Shown here: piece by piece, positions 1 to 8,485 of the stretch
Layout of the letters: the number at the start of each line of letters is the position of its first letter
Numbering within the stretch: the first letter of the stretch is position 1
From: Anaerolineales bacterium
Lineage (GTDB): Bacteria > Chloroflexota > Anaerolineae > Anaerolineales > UBA11579
Reading direction: 5' to 3'
Assembly: GCA_026129335.1 (NCBI GenBank)
Contig: JAHCIH010000017.1
Location: forward strand, 1 to 45,417
DNA length: 45,417 bases
Translations under genes and position numbers: made by a program
The notes under the pieces: model-generated
The model's database searches: none
What the model was told of the DNA's origin: nothing
The model's input: the letters and a program-made list of their open reading frames with translations, nothing else

Positions 1-2
1 AC

Positions 3-695
3 CGCCAGTTCGACCTGATCCCTGGCGACACGGTGGTGCTCTCCTCGCATCCCATCCCGGGCAATGAAGAGACGGTTTCGAAAGTGATCAACCGCCTGTT
101 TCAGCGCGGCGCCAAGGTGATCTACGATCCGATTGCCGCGGTGCACGTCTCGGGGCACGCCAGCCAGGATGAGATAATTTTTATGCTCAACCTGGTCAAG
201 CCCAAGTTCCTAGTGCCGGTGCACGGCGAGTTGCGCCACCTGCACCAGCATGCCGCGCTGGCCCGCGGGGCGGGTATGGACAAGGAGCATATCGCCGTCA
301 TCGAGAATGGCCAGGCGCTGGAGTTCCGCAGCGGCGAGATGCACCTGGCCGAACGCGTGCCGGGTGGCTACGTTTTCGTGGACGGCTCCGGCGTCGGCGA
401 CATCGGCCCCTCGGTGATGCGCGAGCGCGAGGCGCTGGCCCGCGACGGCTTCGTCTTCGTCAACCTCCGTCTGGACGCGGCCAGCGGCAGCTTGCTGGAC
501 GAGCCGGAGATCATCACCCGCGGCTTCGTTTACCTGCGCGATTCGGAGCAGCTGATGGCTGAAACCCGCCGCCAGATCGAAAAGGTGGTGTCGCGTTCCA
601 ACGGCAACCTGCAGGGCGACGTGGAGCACAGCCTGCGCAACTTCCTGTACGACGCCACCCGCCGCCGCCCGATGATCTTCGTGGTGGTGAATTAG
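3..695 (+). CDS. rnj: Ribonuclease J, C-terminal part (5' end outside window)
   Basis: The reading frame is open from base 3, so this is the last 230 or so residues of a longer gene that begins left of the window. The visible part matches RNase J, a metallo-beta-lactamase/beta-CASP endo- and 5'-exoribonuclease of mRNA turnover and rRNA maturation. Diagnostic stretches are SSHPIPGNE (beta-CASP), VHVSGHASQDE and the metal-binding PVHGELRHL, followed by the C-terminal domain ending in RRRPMIFVVVN, the usual RNase J tail. No internal start should be used. The gene ends just ahead of a repeat-like palindrome and a strong terminator. Family assignment is firm. Confidence 0.95.
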   Translation, partial: RQFDLIPGDTVVLSSHPIPGNEETVSKVINRLFQRGAKVIYDPIAAVHVSGHASQDEIIFMLNLVKPKFLVPVHGELRHLHQHAALARGAGMDKEHIAVIENGQALEFRSGEMHLAERVPGGYVFVDGSGVGDIGPSVMREREALARDGFVFVNLRLDAASGSLLDEPEIITRGFVYLRDSEQLMAETRRQIEKVVSRSNGNLQGDVEHSLRNFLYDATRRRPMIFVVVN

Positions 696-705
696 CTTCT
701 ATTGC

Positions 706-807
706 CGTCATTGCGAGGAGCACACCCAGCCGAAGGCTGGGTAGCGGACGAAGCAATCTAAAAATCGCATGACGCTGCATTGACCTGCAGCCCCCCTGGC
801 AATGACA
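706..807. repeat. Dispersed-repeat-like imperfect palindrome
   Basis: This non-coding element opens with CGTCATTGCGAGGAGC, contains GACGAAGCAATCT, and ends with GGCAATGACA, whose GCAATGAC (799-806) is complementary to GTCATTGC (707-714). Inside is a perfect 8-bp hairpin, ACCCAGCC (724-731) and GGCTGGGT (735-742), with loop GAA. The same word pair (CGTCATTGCGAGG ... GACGAAGCAATC) is familiar from dispersed intergenic repeats in many unrelated bacterial genomes. Only one copy occurs here, so repeat status rests on recollection of the motif. Confidence 0.6.
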
Positions 808-811
808 ACAT

Positions 812-856
812 GCAAAACAAAAAGGGCGGGTCTTAGACCCGCCCTTTTTGTTTTGC
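812..856. terminator. Bidirectional intrinsic terminator
   Basis: A perfect 21-bp inverted repeat (812-832 with 836-856, loop TTA) has an A-rich left flank and a T-rich right flank around a GGGCGGGTC core. It sits between the convergent RNase J and LysM genes and can serve both. Confidence 0.93.
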
Positions 857-875
857 ATGCAATTACCTGGTTCGC

Positions 876-1571
876 CTACGGCGTGGGTGTGGCCGAAACC
901 AGCGGAGTCGGCGAGGGGCCTGGGGTGTTGGTCACCATCATCACCGGCACCAGCAGGATCTGCCCGACGAAAATGTTGTTCGGATTTTCCAGATTGTTGA
1001 CCCGGATGATGTCGGCTTCGGTGCTGGCGAAGCGCGCCGCGATAACCGCCAGGATGTCGCCCGGCATGACGAAGTATTCGATCTCGTCGCCACGGCGCAG
1101 GTTGTCCGGCAGCGGAGTGGGCGAGGGGATCGGCAGGTCCGGATTGGGGATGATCAGTTCCTGGCCCACGAAGAGCACGCTGCTGTTGTTCATCCCGTTG
1201 AGCAGCATGATGATGATCGGCCCTTCGACAGGGTCCAACCCGAAGCGTTCGGCGATGGCGGTGATCGTATCGCCGGAGACCACGTTGTACAGGAACGGCT
1301 GCGAGGCCGTGGGGGTGGCCGGGATCGGCGTCTCCGTCGGCGTGTTGGTGACTGTGGGCGTGTTGCTGGGCGTGAAGGTCATCGTGGGGGTCGGCGTATC
1401 GCTGGGGAACAGCGCGCCGGGGCCGCCCGCCGAGACCCAGCTGGTGGTCACCCACAGGCCGGCCAGGACCAGCAGCCCTGAAAGGGCCAGCAGCAGGTAG
1501 AAACCGATGCGGCCGCGGCTGCGGCGCGAACGGCTGGACTTCAACAGGGTGTAAGGGGGTCGAGAGTGCAT
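876..1571 (-). CDS. Membrane-anchored protein with two LysM domains
   Basis: This 231-aa protein has a basic N-terminus (KSSRSRRSRGR), one transmembrane helix at about residues 22-45, and a Pro/Thr-rich stalk (about 57-90, repeated TPT units). Two LysM domains follow, at about 94-142 (YNVVSGDTITAIAERFG) and 166-209 (YFVMPGDILAVIAARF), and then a short TPTP tail. LysM domains bind glycan chains such as peptidoglycan, so the protein is probably fixed in the membrane with its LysM domains in the wall zone. A TAGAAT box lies at 1596-1601 on the minus strand, giving a short leader. It stands alone between a terminator and the cupredoxin gene; the exact role is unknown. Confidence 0.88.
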   Translation of the reverse strand: MHSRPPYTLLKSSRSRRSRGRIGFYLLLALSGLLVLAGLWVTTSWVSAGGPGALFPSDTPTPTMTFTPSNTPTVTNTPTETPIPATPTASQPFLYNVVSGDTITAIAERFGLDPVEGPIIIMLLNGMNNSSVLFVGQELIIPNPDLPIPSPTPLPDNLRRGDEIEYFVMPGDILAVIAARFASTEADIIRVNNLENPNNIFVGQILLVPVMMVTNTPGPSPTPLVSATPTP

Positions 1572-1695
1572 GTTTGGGGTCCGATTGGTCAGTGGATTCT
1601 ACCGATGGGGTAGGGGGTTCGTCAACTATGGGGGTTCCACCCTATCCAACGAATTATATAGCTTAATGGCTATGCTTGCGATTGCGCTTTAGCTT

Positions 1696-2115
1696 TTACT
1701 CATCCTGGCTGCCGACGACCAATTCGCCGGCCATCCCGGCCTCTTCGTGGCCGGGGATGCTGCACAGGTAATGGAAGATGCCCTGGCGGTCCACGATGAA
1801 CTCGACCACGCGGGTCTCCCCGGGCGAGAGGAACACGCTGACCTCCAGCTCGAGGATTTCGAAGTTGTGGTCCAGCGCTCCGTCGTTGCGCAGGGTGATG
1901 CGCAGCGGCTGGTTGGCGCGCGCCTCAATGCGCTCAATGTCCCAGTACATGTCGAGCGCCAGCAGCGAAACCTCCTGGACGACAGGGGTTGGAGTGGCTT
2001 CCGGCGTAGGCGTGGCGGCCGGCGCCGGCGCGGCGCAACCGGCCAGCAGCATGGCGCAACCGGCCAGCACGCCGGAGGCCAGTGTGGCGGCCTTGTTCAC
2101 AAGGTGTTTGGGCAT
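1696..2115 (-). CDS. Cupredoxin-domain lipoprotein
   Basis: This 139-aa protein has a lipobox (LLAGC, Cys27) and a short APAATPTPEATPTP linker, then a single cupredoxin fold at about residues 48-136. The type-1 copper ligands are visible as His83, Cys118, His123 and Met128 in LDHNF and YLCSIPGHEEAGM. It is probably an extracytoplasmic copper electron carrier or copper-binding protein; the partner is not visible here. The start is supported by a TAGAAT box at 2122-2127 (minus strand) that ends 6 nt before the ATG, which implies a leaderless mRNA. Its left neighbour is the LysM gene and its right neighbour the AttH-like lipoprotein. Confidence 0.9.
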   Translation of the reverse strand: MPKHLVNKAATLASGVLAGCAMLLAGCAAPAPAATPTPEATPTPVVQEVSLLALDMYWDIERIEARANQPLRITLRNDGALDHNFEILELEVSVFLSPGETRVVEFIVDRQGIFHYLCSIPGHEEAGMAGELVVGSQDE

Positions 2116-2121
2116 GGTGTG

Positions 2122-2127
2122 ATTCTA
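2122..2127 (-). promoter_or_regulatory. -10 box of leaderless cupredoxin gene
   Basis: TAGAAT on the minus strand is followed by 6 nt (CACACC) and then the ATG at 2115. Transcription would start at or beside the start codon. Confidence 0.6.
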
Positions 2128-2134
2128 TCGCTTG

Positions 2135-3277
2135 TTAGAAATCCCCGTCGAACGGTTCAGCATAGCCGGTCAGTTCCACATAGCCGGCGCCGCGCACCGG
2201 TTGGCCGGCCTGACTGCCGCTGATCCGCACCGCGCCCTCCCAGTAGATGGTGGAGACGTTCATCTCCTGGTCTTCCATATAGGGCAGCACTTCCAACTCC
2301 AGACTGGCGGCGGGCACGTGGAGGCGCCAGCCCATCGGGTAGCTCGCGCCGGAGTGCGGGCTGAGCCAGCTGCCCAGCGCTTCGATCTCGAAGTCGCCGG
2401 CGGCCAGGTGGGTGGTGCTGCCGTCGGGGTGGATCAGCGTGCCACTGGAGAACGGGTCGGGGCTGCCGTCCTCCCGGCGCAACTCGTAGACCATCAGCTC
2501 GTAGTCGTTGTCCAGCTGGATGGAGAACCAGCCCCAGCCTATCTGGCCTTCGGAGAGTACGTTGGTGCTGAACTCGTGGTCTTTCCAGCTCAGGCCGGAT
2601 ACCTCGAAGCGCTGCTCGCCCAGCTGGATGACGCCCTGGGTGAGCAGGCGCGGCTGGGTGTAATAGTACGAAGCATTGCCCGCCTCGGGGCCTTTCTGGC
2701 TGTACCCGCCGATGCCGTGCAGCACGGGGCCTTTGGCGTCTTGCAGCTCCAGGGCGATGCTCACGCCGTCCTGGTTGGCCAGCAGGCGGTAGCCCCCCGG
2801 CCCGGTTTGCTCCACGGCCCAATCCTCCAGCCATACCCGGTAGGGCTCAGCCTGCGCCCCGGCCAGCCCGGCCGCACCGCTGCTGTAGCGCTGGAAGGCG
2901 TGGAACTCGCCACCACCCACGTCGCTGACCGCGAAGTGGGCCATGTAGATCTGGCTGCTCGCCCAGCCACTCTGGCGCGGCGGCGCTTGGCCCGCCGGCA
3001 GCAGGCCGATGCGGAAGAAGGTCAGCTCGTAGCCAAAGTGGCGGCCGTCGGCCGTGTCCAGGTTGCCGGTGTAATACCACCACTCGGTCAAATAGTCTTC
3101 GTGCGGGCCGAAGTCGGCGGGGAAGCTGAACGCCCGCGGCCCGTCGGCACGCAGAAAGCCTTCGGGCAGCGGAGCCGGGGTGGGCGTTGCGGCTGTAGCG
3201 TCCGCGGTAGCGGCTTGCAGCGGTGCACAGGCGGCCAGCGCCAGCAGCAACAGCAGGGAGAGCAGACGGGCGGCCAT
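2135..3277 (-). CDS. AttH/CrtC-like lipocalin-fold lipoprotein
   Basis: A 380-aa protein when begun at the ATG at 3277; the upstream open frame up to 3379 overlaps the exporter gene and reads as non-coding. It has a signal peptide with lipobox LAAC (Cys17). The body matches the hydroxyneurosporene synthase/AttH family: FPADFGPHEDYLTEWWYYTG near the N-terminus, SWKDHEFST in the middle, and a C-terminal half with GSWLSPHSGASYPMGWRL. Relatives include carotenoid 1,2-hydratase CrtC, but many AttH members are secreted proteins of unknown reaction encoded beside MacB-like exporters, as here. It starts 1 nt after the stop of the permease gene, so it is probably translationally coupled and carried on the same transcript. 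Confidence 0.87.
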   Translation of the reverse strand: MAARLLSLLLLLALAACAPLQAATADATAATPTPAPLPEGFLRADGPRAFSFPADFGPHEDYLTEWWYYTGNLDTADGRHFGYELTFFRIGLLPAGQAPPRQSGWASSQIYMAHFAVSDVGGGEFHAFQRYSSGAAGLAGAQAEPYRVWLEDWAVEQTGPGGYRLLANQDGVSIALELQDAKGPVLHGIGGYSQKGPEAGNASYYYTQPRLLTQGVIQLGEQRFEVSGLSWKDHEFSTNVLSEGQIGWGWFSIQLDNDYELMVYELRREDGSPDPFSSGTLIHPDGSTTHLAAGDFEIEALGSWLSPHSGASYPMGWRLHVPAASLELEVLPYMEDQEMNVSTIYWEGAVRISGSQAGQPVRGAGYVELTGYAEPFDGDF

Positions 3278-3278
3278 A

Positions 3279-5846
3279 TCAGTCAAAGCGCATCGCGTCC
3301 GCCGCACTGCGCTGGCCCGCCCGATAGGCCGGGTACAGCCCGGCCAGCAGGGCGGCGCCCAGCGAAAGCAGCAGCGCATTAATGAAGGGTTCGGCCTGCA
3401 ACTGCAGTTCCAGCGCCCAACCGAAGGAGCGCTTGTTGATCAGCTGCAGCAGGATTTGGGCGACAAAGTAGCCGGTAGGCAGGGCCAGCAGGCCGGCCAA
3501 CAAGCCCATCAACCCGGTTTCCAGCAGGGTGAGCCCCCAAATTTGGCGGGCGCTGAGGCCGATCGCCTTGAGCACGCCCATCTGGCGCTGCTTTTCCAAA
3601 AGCAGCGCCAGCATGGCGCTGAGCACGCCGACGAAAGCCACCGCGGTGGTGATCAGCTCCAGAGCGCTGGAAATAAGGAAGGTGCGGTCAAAGACCTCCA
3701 GGGTTTCGGCGCGCAGGCCGGCGTTGGAGCGGATGTTGAGGAATTGCGTGCTGTTGAACTCGGCGCGCAGCTCGGCCACCATGGCATCAATATCCCGCCC
3801 GGGTTCGACCAGCAGCGAGAACGCGGATACCTCCGGGTCGCCCCAAATGTCCCGGTACTGCTCCAGCCACATGGTCACGTTGCCGCGGCTGGACGTGTAG
3901 TCGCGGAAGACGGCCACGATGGGGAAGTCGCGCGGCCCTTGCGGCGTCTGGAGTTGGATGCTGTCGCCCACGCCCAGTTCCAAGCGGTTGGCCAGCGGCT
4001 CCGAGATCATTACTGCGCCGCTCTGCACCGCAGCCCAAACTTCGTCTTCACTGCCCTGTTTCTCCACATAGATCTGCTCCTGGCCGTCGTTGGGGTTGTT
4101 GTTGGCGCCAACCATCAGCGGGCCATAAGGCGAGTCGATCTCGATATTGCGCAGCAGATGTACCGCCTGCACACCCGGCCAGGTGTGCAGCTCCTCAACG
4201 ATCTCGGCGTGAATGGGTACGGCTGGTTCGCTGAGCGAGGCGCCGGCCACTGAGCCGTAGATGTCGTTGCTGAGGATTTGGTCCATCCAGTCCACCACCG
4301 CGCCGCGGAAGCTGCTCACCATCAGGCTGGCGCCGATGGTCACCGCTACAGCGACCATCAGCGCGGCCACCGCCGGTGAGGTGCGGCTGGTGGCCGCGGC
4401 CACCTCGCGCGGCGCCAGGCGGCCCAGCGGCCCCAGCAGGCCGCCGAGCACCCGGGCCAGGTGCGGCATCAGTTGCCGGGTGATCCACGGCGTGGTCAGG
4501 GCGATGCCGATGGTCACGCCGAAAGTGCAGGCGAAGCTGGCCACCAGCCCGAGCGGGACCCGGGCGAGCAGCAGCCCGGAGGCGGCGGCCATCAGCGCGC
4601 CCAATAAGGCGGCCTGGCCCAACAGGCGGGTAGAGATCAGCTCCAGCTGCGAGCGCGACAGCGTGCGCCGCGGCGGCGATTTGGCCGCCTCCCAGGCCGG
4701 TGCCAGCGCGGCCAGCAGGGTGGCGGCCAGCCCCAGCAGCCCGCCCTTAACCAGGCTGCTGATTGGCAGGCTCACTCCCTGTACAGTCAGGGTGAAGAAG
4801 ACGTCGTTGATGGTTTGGGTGACCTGTTCCACCGCGCCGCGGCCCAGGGCCACGCCGAGCAGGATGCCCAGCGCCGAGCCGAGCAGGCCGACCAGCATGG
4901 CTTCGCCCAGCACGAGGATGAATATCTCGCGGCTGCTCACGCCCAGGGCGCGCAGCGTGCCGAATACCGCGCGGCGCTGCACGACGGAAAAAGTCATTGT
5001 GTTATAGATCAGGAACAGGCCGACCACCAGGCCAAGCAGGCTGAGCGCGGTCAGGTTGGTGCGGAAAGCGGCGGTCATTTGCTCCACAGCCTGGCTGCGG
5101 CCCTCGGCGGGCTGTAGCTGCAGGCCGGGCGGCAGCGCCGCCTCCAGGCGGGCCAGGGCGGCTTCATCGTCCACGATCAGGTCGATGCGTTCGAGCACGC
5201 CCAGGCGGCCGCTGAGCTCCTGTACAGTGGCGATGTCGGCCAATATCAAGCCTTCCAGAGCGCGGCGGTTCAGCGCATCTTCCGGGGTGAGCAGCCCGGC
5301 GATGGTTGCGGGCTGCAGCACACCGCCGACGTCCAATTGGATGCTGTCACCGGTTTGCAGGCCGTATTCGGCGGCGAGGTCGCTGGAGAGCATCACCGCG
5401 CCGGGGATGGTGTAGAACGCGCCAATCTGGGCCGCGTCGAGGAGGCGCTGGTCGTTGTAGAGGTATTCGCGGAAAGGCTGTTCGGCGAAAGCATCCACGC
5501 CGAGCAGCTGCAGCGGCAAGCCGCCCAATTCGGGCGAGCTGACCAACTGGCTGAGCACGGGGGCCATGGGCAGGCCGAGGCCCTGCAGGCGCAGTTCGAC
5601 GTAGTCTTCCTCGGGGATGCCGGTGGGGCCGGCGGAGAGGTAATGTGTGCTGCGGCCCACCACGGCGTCCACGCTGAGGTCGAAGGCGCGCGCCGCGCTG
5701 GCGTTGGCCACATCCACGCTCACCGCCACCGCCACGCCCAGGGTGATGCCCAGCAGCATGAGCAGAGTTTGCAACGGGTGGCCCAGCAGATAACGCCAGG
5801 CGACTTTGAACAGGGTGACCGGAGTGCGGCCGGCGCTGGGGTTCAT
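3279..5846 (-). CDS. ABC transporter permease, FtsX/MacB superfamily (duplicated)
   Basis: This 855-aa protein has two FtsX-type permease halves. The first has a TM helix near residues 20-40, a large extracytoplasmic domain, then TM helices around 265-290, 310-335 and 365-390. The second unit repeats the plan, ending with TM helices near 740-850 ([20 protein letters not shown]). This eight-to-ten-helix layout resembles the LolC/E-like or DevC-type exporters that extract or export lipoproteins, lipids or hydrophobic compounds. The ATPase gene just upstream overlaps it by 4 bases (5843-5846, ATGA), and the AttH-like lipoprotein follows immediately. The substrate is unknown; the neighbour suggests a lipid or hydrophobic molecule. 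Confidence 0.92.
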   Translation of the reverse strand: MNPSAGRTPVTLFKVAWRYLLGHPLQTLLMLLGITLGVAVAVSVDVANASAARAFDLSVDAVVGRSTHYLSAGPTGIPEEDYVELRLQGLGLPMAPVLSQLVSSPELGGLPLQLLGVDAFAEQPFREYLYNDQRLLDAAQIGAFYTIPGAVMLSSDLAAEYGLQTGDSIQLDVGGVLQPATIAGLLTPEDALNRRALEGLILADIATVQELSGRLGVLERIDLIVDDEAALARLEAALPPGLQLQPAEGRSQAVEQMTAAFRTNLTALSLLGLVVGLFLIYNTMTFSVVQRRAVFGTLRALGVSSREIFILVLGEAMLVGLLGSALGILLGVALGRGAVEQVTQTINDVFFTLTVQGVSLPISSLVKGGLLGLAATLLAALAPAWEAAKSPPRRTLSRSQLELISTRLLGQAALLGALMAAASGLLLARVPLGLVASFACTFGVTIGIALTTPWITRQLMPHLARVLGGLLGPLGRLAPREVAAATSRTSPAVAALMVAVAVTIGASLMVSSFRGAVVDWMDQILSNDIYGSVAGASLSEPAVPIHAEIVEELHTWPGVQAVHLLRNIEIDSPYGPLMVGANNNPNDGQEQIYVEKQGSEDEVWAAVQSGAVMISEPLANRLELGVGDSIQLQTPQGPRDFPIVAVFRDYTSSRGNVTMWLEQYRDIWGDPEVSAFSLLVEPGRDIDAMVAELRAEFNSTQFLNIRSNAGLRAETLEVFDRTFLISSALELITTAVAFVGVLSAMLALLLEKQRQMGVLKAIGLSARQIWGLTLLETGLMGLLAGLLALPTGYFVAQILLQLINKRSFGWALELQLQAEPFINALLLSLGAALLAGLYPAYRAGQRSAADAMRFD

Positions 5847-6523
5847 TCCACCAGTTTTCCCTCGCGCAGGTGCAGGATACGGTCAGCGCGCTTGGCGATC
5901 TCGGGGTTGTGGGTGGCCATCAGCAGGTTGTTGCCCGCCTGGCGGGTGAGCTTCTCCAGCAGGTCCATCACCTGCAGGCCGGTCTCCTCGTCCAGGTTGC
6001 CGGTGGGCTCGTCGGCCAGCACCAATTGCGGGCTGTGCACCAGCGCCCGGGCGATGGCCACGCGCTGCTGCTGCCCGCCCGAGAGCCGGTCGGGGAAAGT
6101 CTCCGCCCGTTCCGCCAGGCCGACCTGGGCCAGCAGGCCGGCGGCGTGGCGGGCGGCTTCGCCGGCGCTGGCGCCCGCCAGCTCGCGGGGCAGGGCCACG
6201 TTCTCCAGCACGGTCAGGGTGGGCAATAGGTTGAAGAATTGGAAGACGAAGCCGATGTGCTGGCGGCGGAACAGCGTGCGCTGGCCTTCGTCCAGCGCCG
6301 CCAGGTCACGCCCGCCGACCCAGATTTCGCCTTCGTCGGCGCGGTCAATGCCGCTGAGCAGGTTGAGCAGGGTGCTCTTGCCGCTGCCGCTGGCGCCCAC
6401 CAGGGCAATGAATTCGCCCTTGGCGACCTGCAGGTCGGCTCCGCGCAGCACCTGCAGGCTTTGCCCGCCCTCGATGTAGCTTTTCGACAGGTTTTTCAGG
6501 GTGATGAACGCGGACGGGTCCAT
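5843..6523 (-). CDS. ABC transporter ATP-binding protein (LolD/MacB type)
   Basis: This 226-aa ATPase has a complete set of motifs: Walker [10 protein letters not shown] (43-51), Q-loop Q95, signature LSGGQ (147-151), Walker B LVLADEP (167-173) and the downstream H-loop in MATHNPE. The size and the [12 protein letters not shown] segment place it with LolD/MacB-type ATPases that pair with FtsX-fold permeases. A Shine-Dalgarno-like GAGGTG lies just upstream of the ATG. It is the first gene of a three-gene operon with the permease and the AttH-like lipoprotein. Confidence 0.94.
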   Translation of the reverse strand: MDPSAFITLKNLSKSYIEGGQSLQVLRGADLQVAKGEFIALVGASGSGKSTLLNLLSGIDRADEGEIWVGGRDLAALDEGQRTLFRRQHIGFVFQFFNLLPTLTVLENVALPRELAGASAGEAARHAAGLLAQVGLAERAETFPDRLSGGQQQRVAIARALVHSPQLVLADEPTGNLDEETGLQVMDLLEKLTRQAGNNLLMATHNPEIAKRADRILHLREGKLVE

Positions 6524-6616
6524 GCGAGCACCTCAGGCGAAGTATTTGTTAATAATATCACAAATAGGCTTGTTTTGTGGCTGGAGCCGGAGGAATGATG
6601 TATAATTGTGATGTAT

Positions 6617-6892
6617 ATGATCCGTAAACAAATTTACCTGCAAAAGAAACAAAACCAGGCGCTAAAACGCCTGGCCAAACAACGCGGAGTAAGCGAGGCT
6701 GAGGTGATTCGGCAGGCGATTGACCGCGAGACCGAGCGTGATGTTCCCACCTTTGCCGACAATGAAGCCGCCCTGGAATACGTGCTCAAGTTTGCGCTCT
6801 CCTTGCGTGAGCGGCAAACTCCCGGCGAAGCCTATCGCTTTGACCGCGAAGAGCTTTACCAGGAACGCCAGAAACGCTGGACCAAAAAGTAG
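6617..6892 (+). CDS. Ribbon-helix-helix antitoxin-like protein (VapB type)
   Basis: A small protein of 91 aa from the ATG at 6617 (alternative in-frame starts at 6608 GTG and 6611 ATG). The N-terminus MIRKQIYLQKKQNQALKRL followed by AKQRGVSEAEVIRQAI is a typical RHH DNA-binding unit; the acidic and basic tail (RFDREELYQERQKRW) would wrap the toxin. It stops 3 nt before the start of a PIN-domain gene, the normal antitoxin-toxin order. A perfect TATAAT at 6601-6606 just ahead of the start implies a leaderless or very short leader, while GGAGG at 6589-6593 would lie upstream of the transcription start. RHH autorepression of this promoter is likely. Confidence 0.85.
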   Translation: MIRKQIYLQKKQNQALKRLAKQRGVSEAEVIRQAIDRETERDVPTFADNEAALEYVLKFALSLRERQTPGEAYRFDREELYQERQKRWTKK

Positions 6893-6897
6893 GTTCC

Positions 6898-7335
6898 GTG
6901 TCCCTGGTATTGCTGGATACGAATGTTTTGGTCTACGCTTACGATACCAGCGACCCTAAGCGTCAGGGTATTGCCTTAGGGGTTGTTCGTTATCTCGGAA
7001 AAAGGCAACAAGGTTGTCTGAGTGTTCAGAGTCTCTCTGAGTTCGCCAGCGTGGCTTTGAGGAAATTCAATTTGTCTCCATCCGAAGTGATGGCGCAAGT
7101 GGAAGCCTGGCAGGCTGTTTTCTCCGTTTTCGAGCTCACGCCAGCGATTGTTTTGGAGGCGGCCCGCGGTGTGCGCGATCATAGGCTGGCCTTTTACGAT
7201 GCCCAGATTTGGGCCAGCGCCCGCCTCCACCAGGTGCCGTTTGTCTGGAGCGAGGATTTTCAAGATGGCTTGGTCCTGGACGGTGTTCGCTGCCTTAATC
7301 CTTTTGCGGCGGACTTTGAGCTTGAAGATATCTAA
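6898..7335 (+). CDS. vapC: PIN-domain toxin (VapC-like RNase)
   Basis: This 145-aa PIN protein starts with GTG. Putative metal-binding acidic residues are all present: Asp7 (LLDTNVLVYA), Glu48 (SVQSLSEFASV), Asp101 (YDAQIWASA) and Asp120 (VWSEDFQDG). VapC toxins are Mg-dependent endoribonucleases that cleave tRNA or rRNA and are held inactive by their antitoxin, here the RHH protein immediately upstream. Base composition is visibly lower in GC than the neighbours, which fits a mobile toxin-antitoxin cassette. It ends at a strong bidirectional terminator shared with gap. Confidence 0.9.
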   Translation: MSLVLLDTNVLVYAYDTSDPKRQGIALGVVRYLGKRQQGCLSVQSLSEFASVALRKFNLSPSEVMAQVEAWQAVFSVFELTPAIVLEAARGVRDHRLAFYDAQIWASARLHQVPFVWSEDFQDGLVLDGVRCLNPFAADFELEDI

Positions 7336-7336
7336 C

Positions 7337-7368
7337 AAAAAAAGCCCGGGCTTGCCCGGGCTTTTTTT
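7337..7368. terminator. Bidirectional intrinsic terminator
   Basis: The stem AAAAAAAGCCCGGG (7337-7350) pairs with CCCGGGCTTTTTTT (7355-7368) around loop CTTG. It separates the convergent vapC-like and gap genes. Confidence 0.93.
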
Positions 7369-7378
7369 GTTGGCTGGC

Positions 7379-8383
7379 TTATTTCAGCTGCTTGGCCATC
7401 TGACTGGCCTTGCGCACCATTTGGTTGGTGTAGCCCCACTCGTTGTCGTACCAGGCGAAGATCTTCACCAGGTTTCCGTCCACTACTTTGGTCATTTGAG
7501 CGTCGATGATGCAGGCGTGCGGGTCGCCCACGATATCCGAGGAGACGATGGGGTCGTGGGTCACGCGTACGATGCCCTTGTAGCGCTTGGAATTGGCCTC
7601 GTCTGCGAGTACCTTGTTGATCTCCTCGGCGGAGGTGTTCTTCTCAGTGAGGAAGACCACGTCGGAGACGGAGCCGACCGGAACGGGCACGCGCAGCGCC
7701 ACACCGTCGAACTTGCCCTTGTATTGCGGCAGGGTCAGCGTGGTGGCCTTGGCCGCGCCGGTGCTGGCGGGCACGATGTTGATCGCTCCGGCCCGGCCGC
7801 GGCGCAGCTCGTTGGGTGCCGGGCCGTCCACGATGCCCTGGCCGGCGGTGTAGGCGTGCACCGTGGTCATGATTGCTTTCTGGATGCCGAAGTGGCGGCC
7901 GATGATCTCCACCACCGGGGTCAATGAGTTGGTCGTGCAGCTGGCGCAGGAGATGATCGTGGCTTCGTCCACCGGCTCGCTGACGCCGTAGACCACGGTG
8001 GGAACGTCGTCGCTCTTGGTCGGCGCGGAGATGATCACGTATTTGGCGCCGGCTTCAATATGTTTGCCGGCGTCTTCTTTCAGGGTGAAGCGCCCGGTGC
8101 ACTCGAAGACGATGTCCACCTTCAGGTCTTTCCAGGGCAGGTTGGCGGGCTCCCTCTCACTGAGGAACTTGATGCTTTGCTTGCCGACCTGCAGAGTGTC
8201 GTCTTTGACGCTGACTTCGTGGTCAATCCGCCCGTAGACCGAGTCGTACTTCAGCAGATAGGCAATATTGTCCGCGGGGGCGATGTCGTTCACCGCGACT
8301 ACTTCGAGGTCCTTGGTATCCAAAATCAGGCGCAGCGCGGCGCGGCCGATGCGGCCCAAACCATTGATTGCAACACGTGCCAT
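7379..8383 (-). CDS. gap: Glyceraldehyde-3-phosphate dehydrogenase, type I
   Basis: This 334-aa enzyme has full family length. It oxidises glyceraldehyde 3-phosphate to 1,3-bisphosphoglycerate in glycolysis. Visible are the Rossmann motif INGLGRIGR, the acidic Asp33 after the second strand (VNDIA), which favours NAD, the catalytic Cys149 in SCASCTTN, and His176 in TTVHAYT. The C-terminus WYDNEWGYTNQMV is canonical. The start ATG has a good Shine-Dalgarno (GGAGG) and a TATAAT at 8425-8430 on the minus strand, giving a leader of about 35 nt. It is monocistronic, closed by the shared terminator. Confidence 0.97.
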   Translation of the reverse strand: MARVAINGLGRIGRAALRLILDTKDLEVVAVNDIAPADNIAYLLKYDSVYGRIDHEVSVKDDTLQVGKQSIKFLSEREPANLPWKDLKVDIVFECTGRFTLKEDAGKHIEAGAKYVIISAPTKSDDVPTVVYGVSEPVDEATIISCASCTTNSLTPVVEIIGRHFGIQKAIMTTVHAYTAGQGIVDGPAPNELRRGRAGAINIVPASTGAAKATTLTLPQYKGKFDGVALRVPVPVGSVSDVVFLTEKNTSAEEINKVLADEANSKRYKGIVRVTHDPIVSSDIVGDPHACIIDAQMTKVVDGNLVKIFAWYDNEWGYTNQMVRKASQMAKQLK

Positions 8384-8424
8384 TGTTAGCCTCCAAAAAA
8401 ATGCACTAGGTGGGTATTGCGCGA

Positions 8425-8430
8425 ATTATA
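8425..8430 (-). promoter_or_regulatory. -10 box of gap
   Basis: TATAAT on the minus strand lies about 40 nt upstream of the gap start. No good -35 consensus is seen at 17 nt. Confidence 0.55.
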
Positions 8431-8485
8431 GTGCTCGTTCAGGCAAACGAGAAGTGATATTTGCCCCCTTGGCTGTCCCCGGCCG

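Noticed and set aside
514..1455. Long open frame on the minus strand across the RNase J end and LysM gene
   Set aside because: Its composition is His/Arg/Pro-rich, typical of a shadow frame in GC-rich DNA, and it overlaps two well-supported genes and a terminator.
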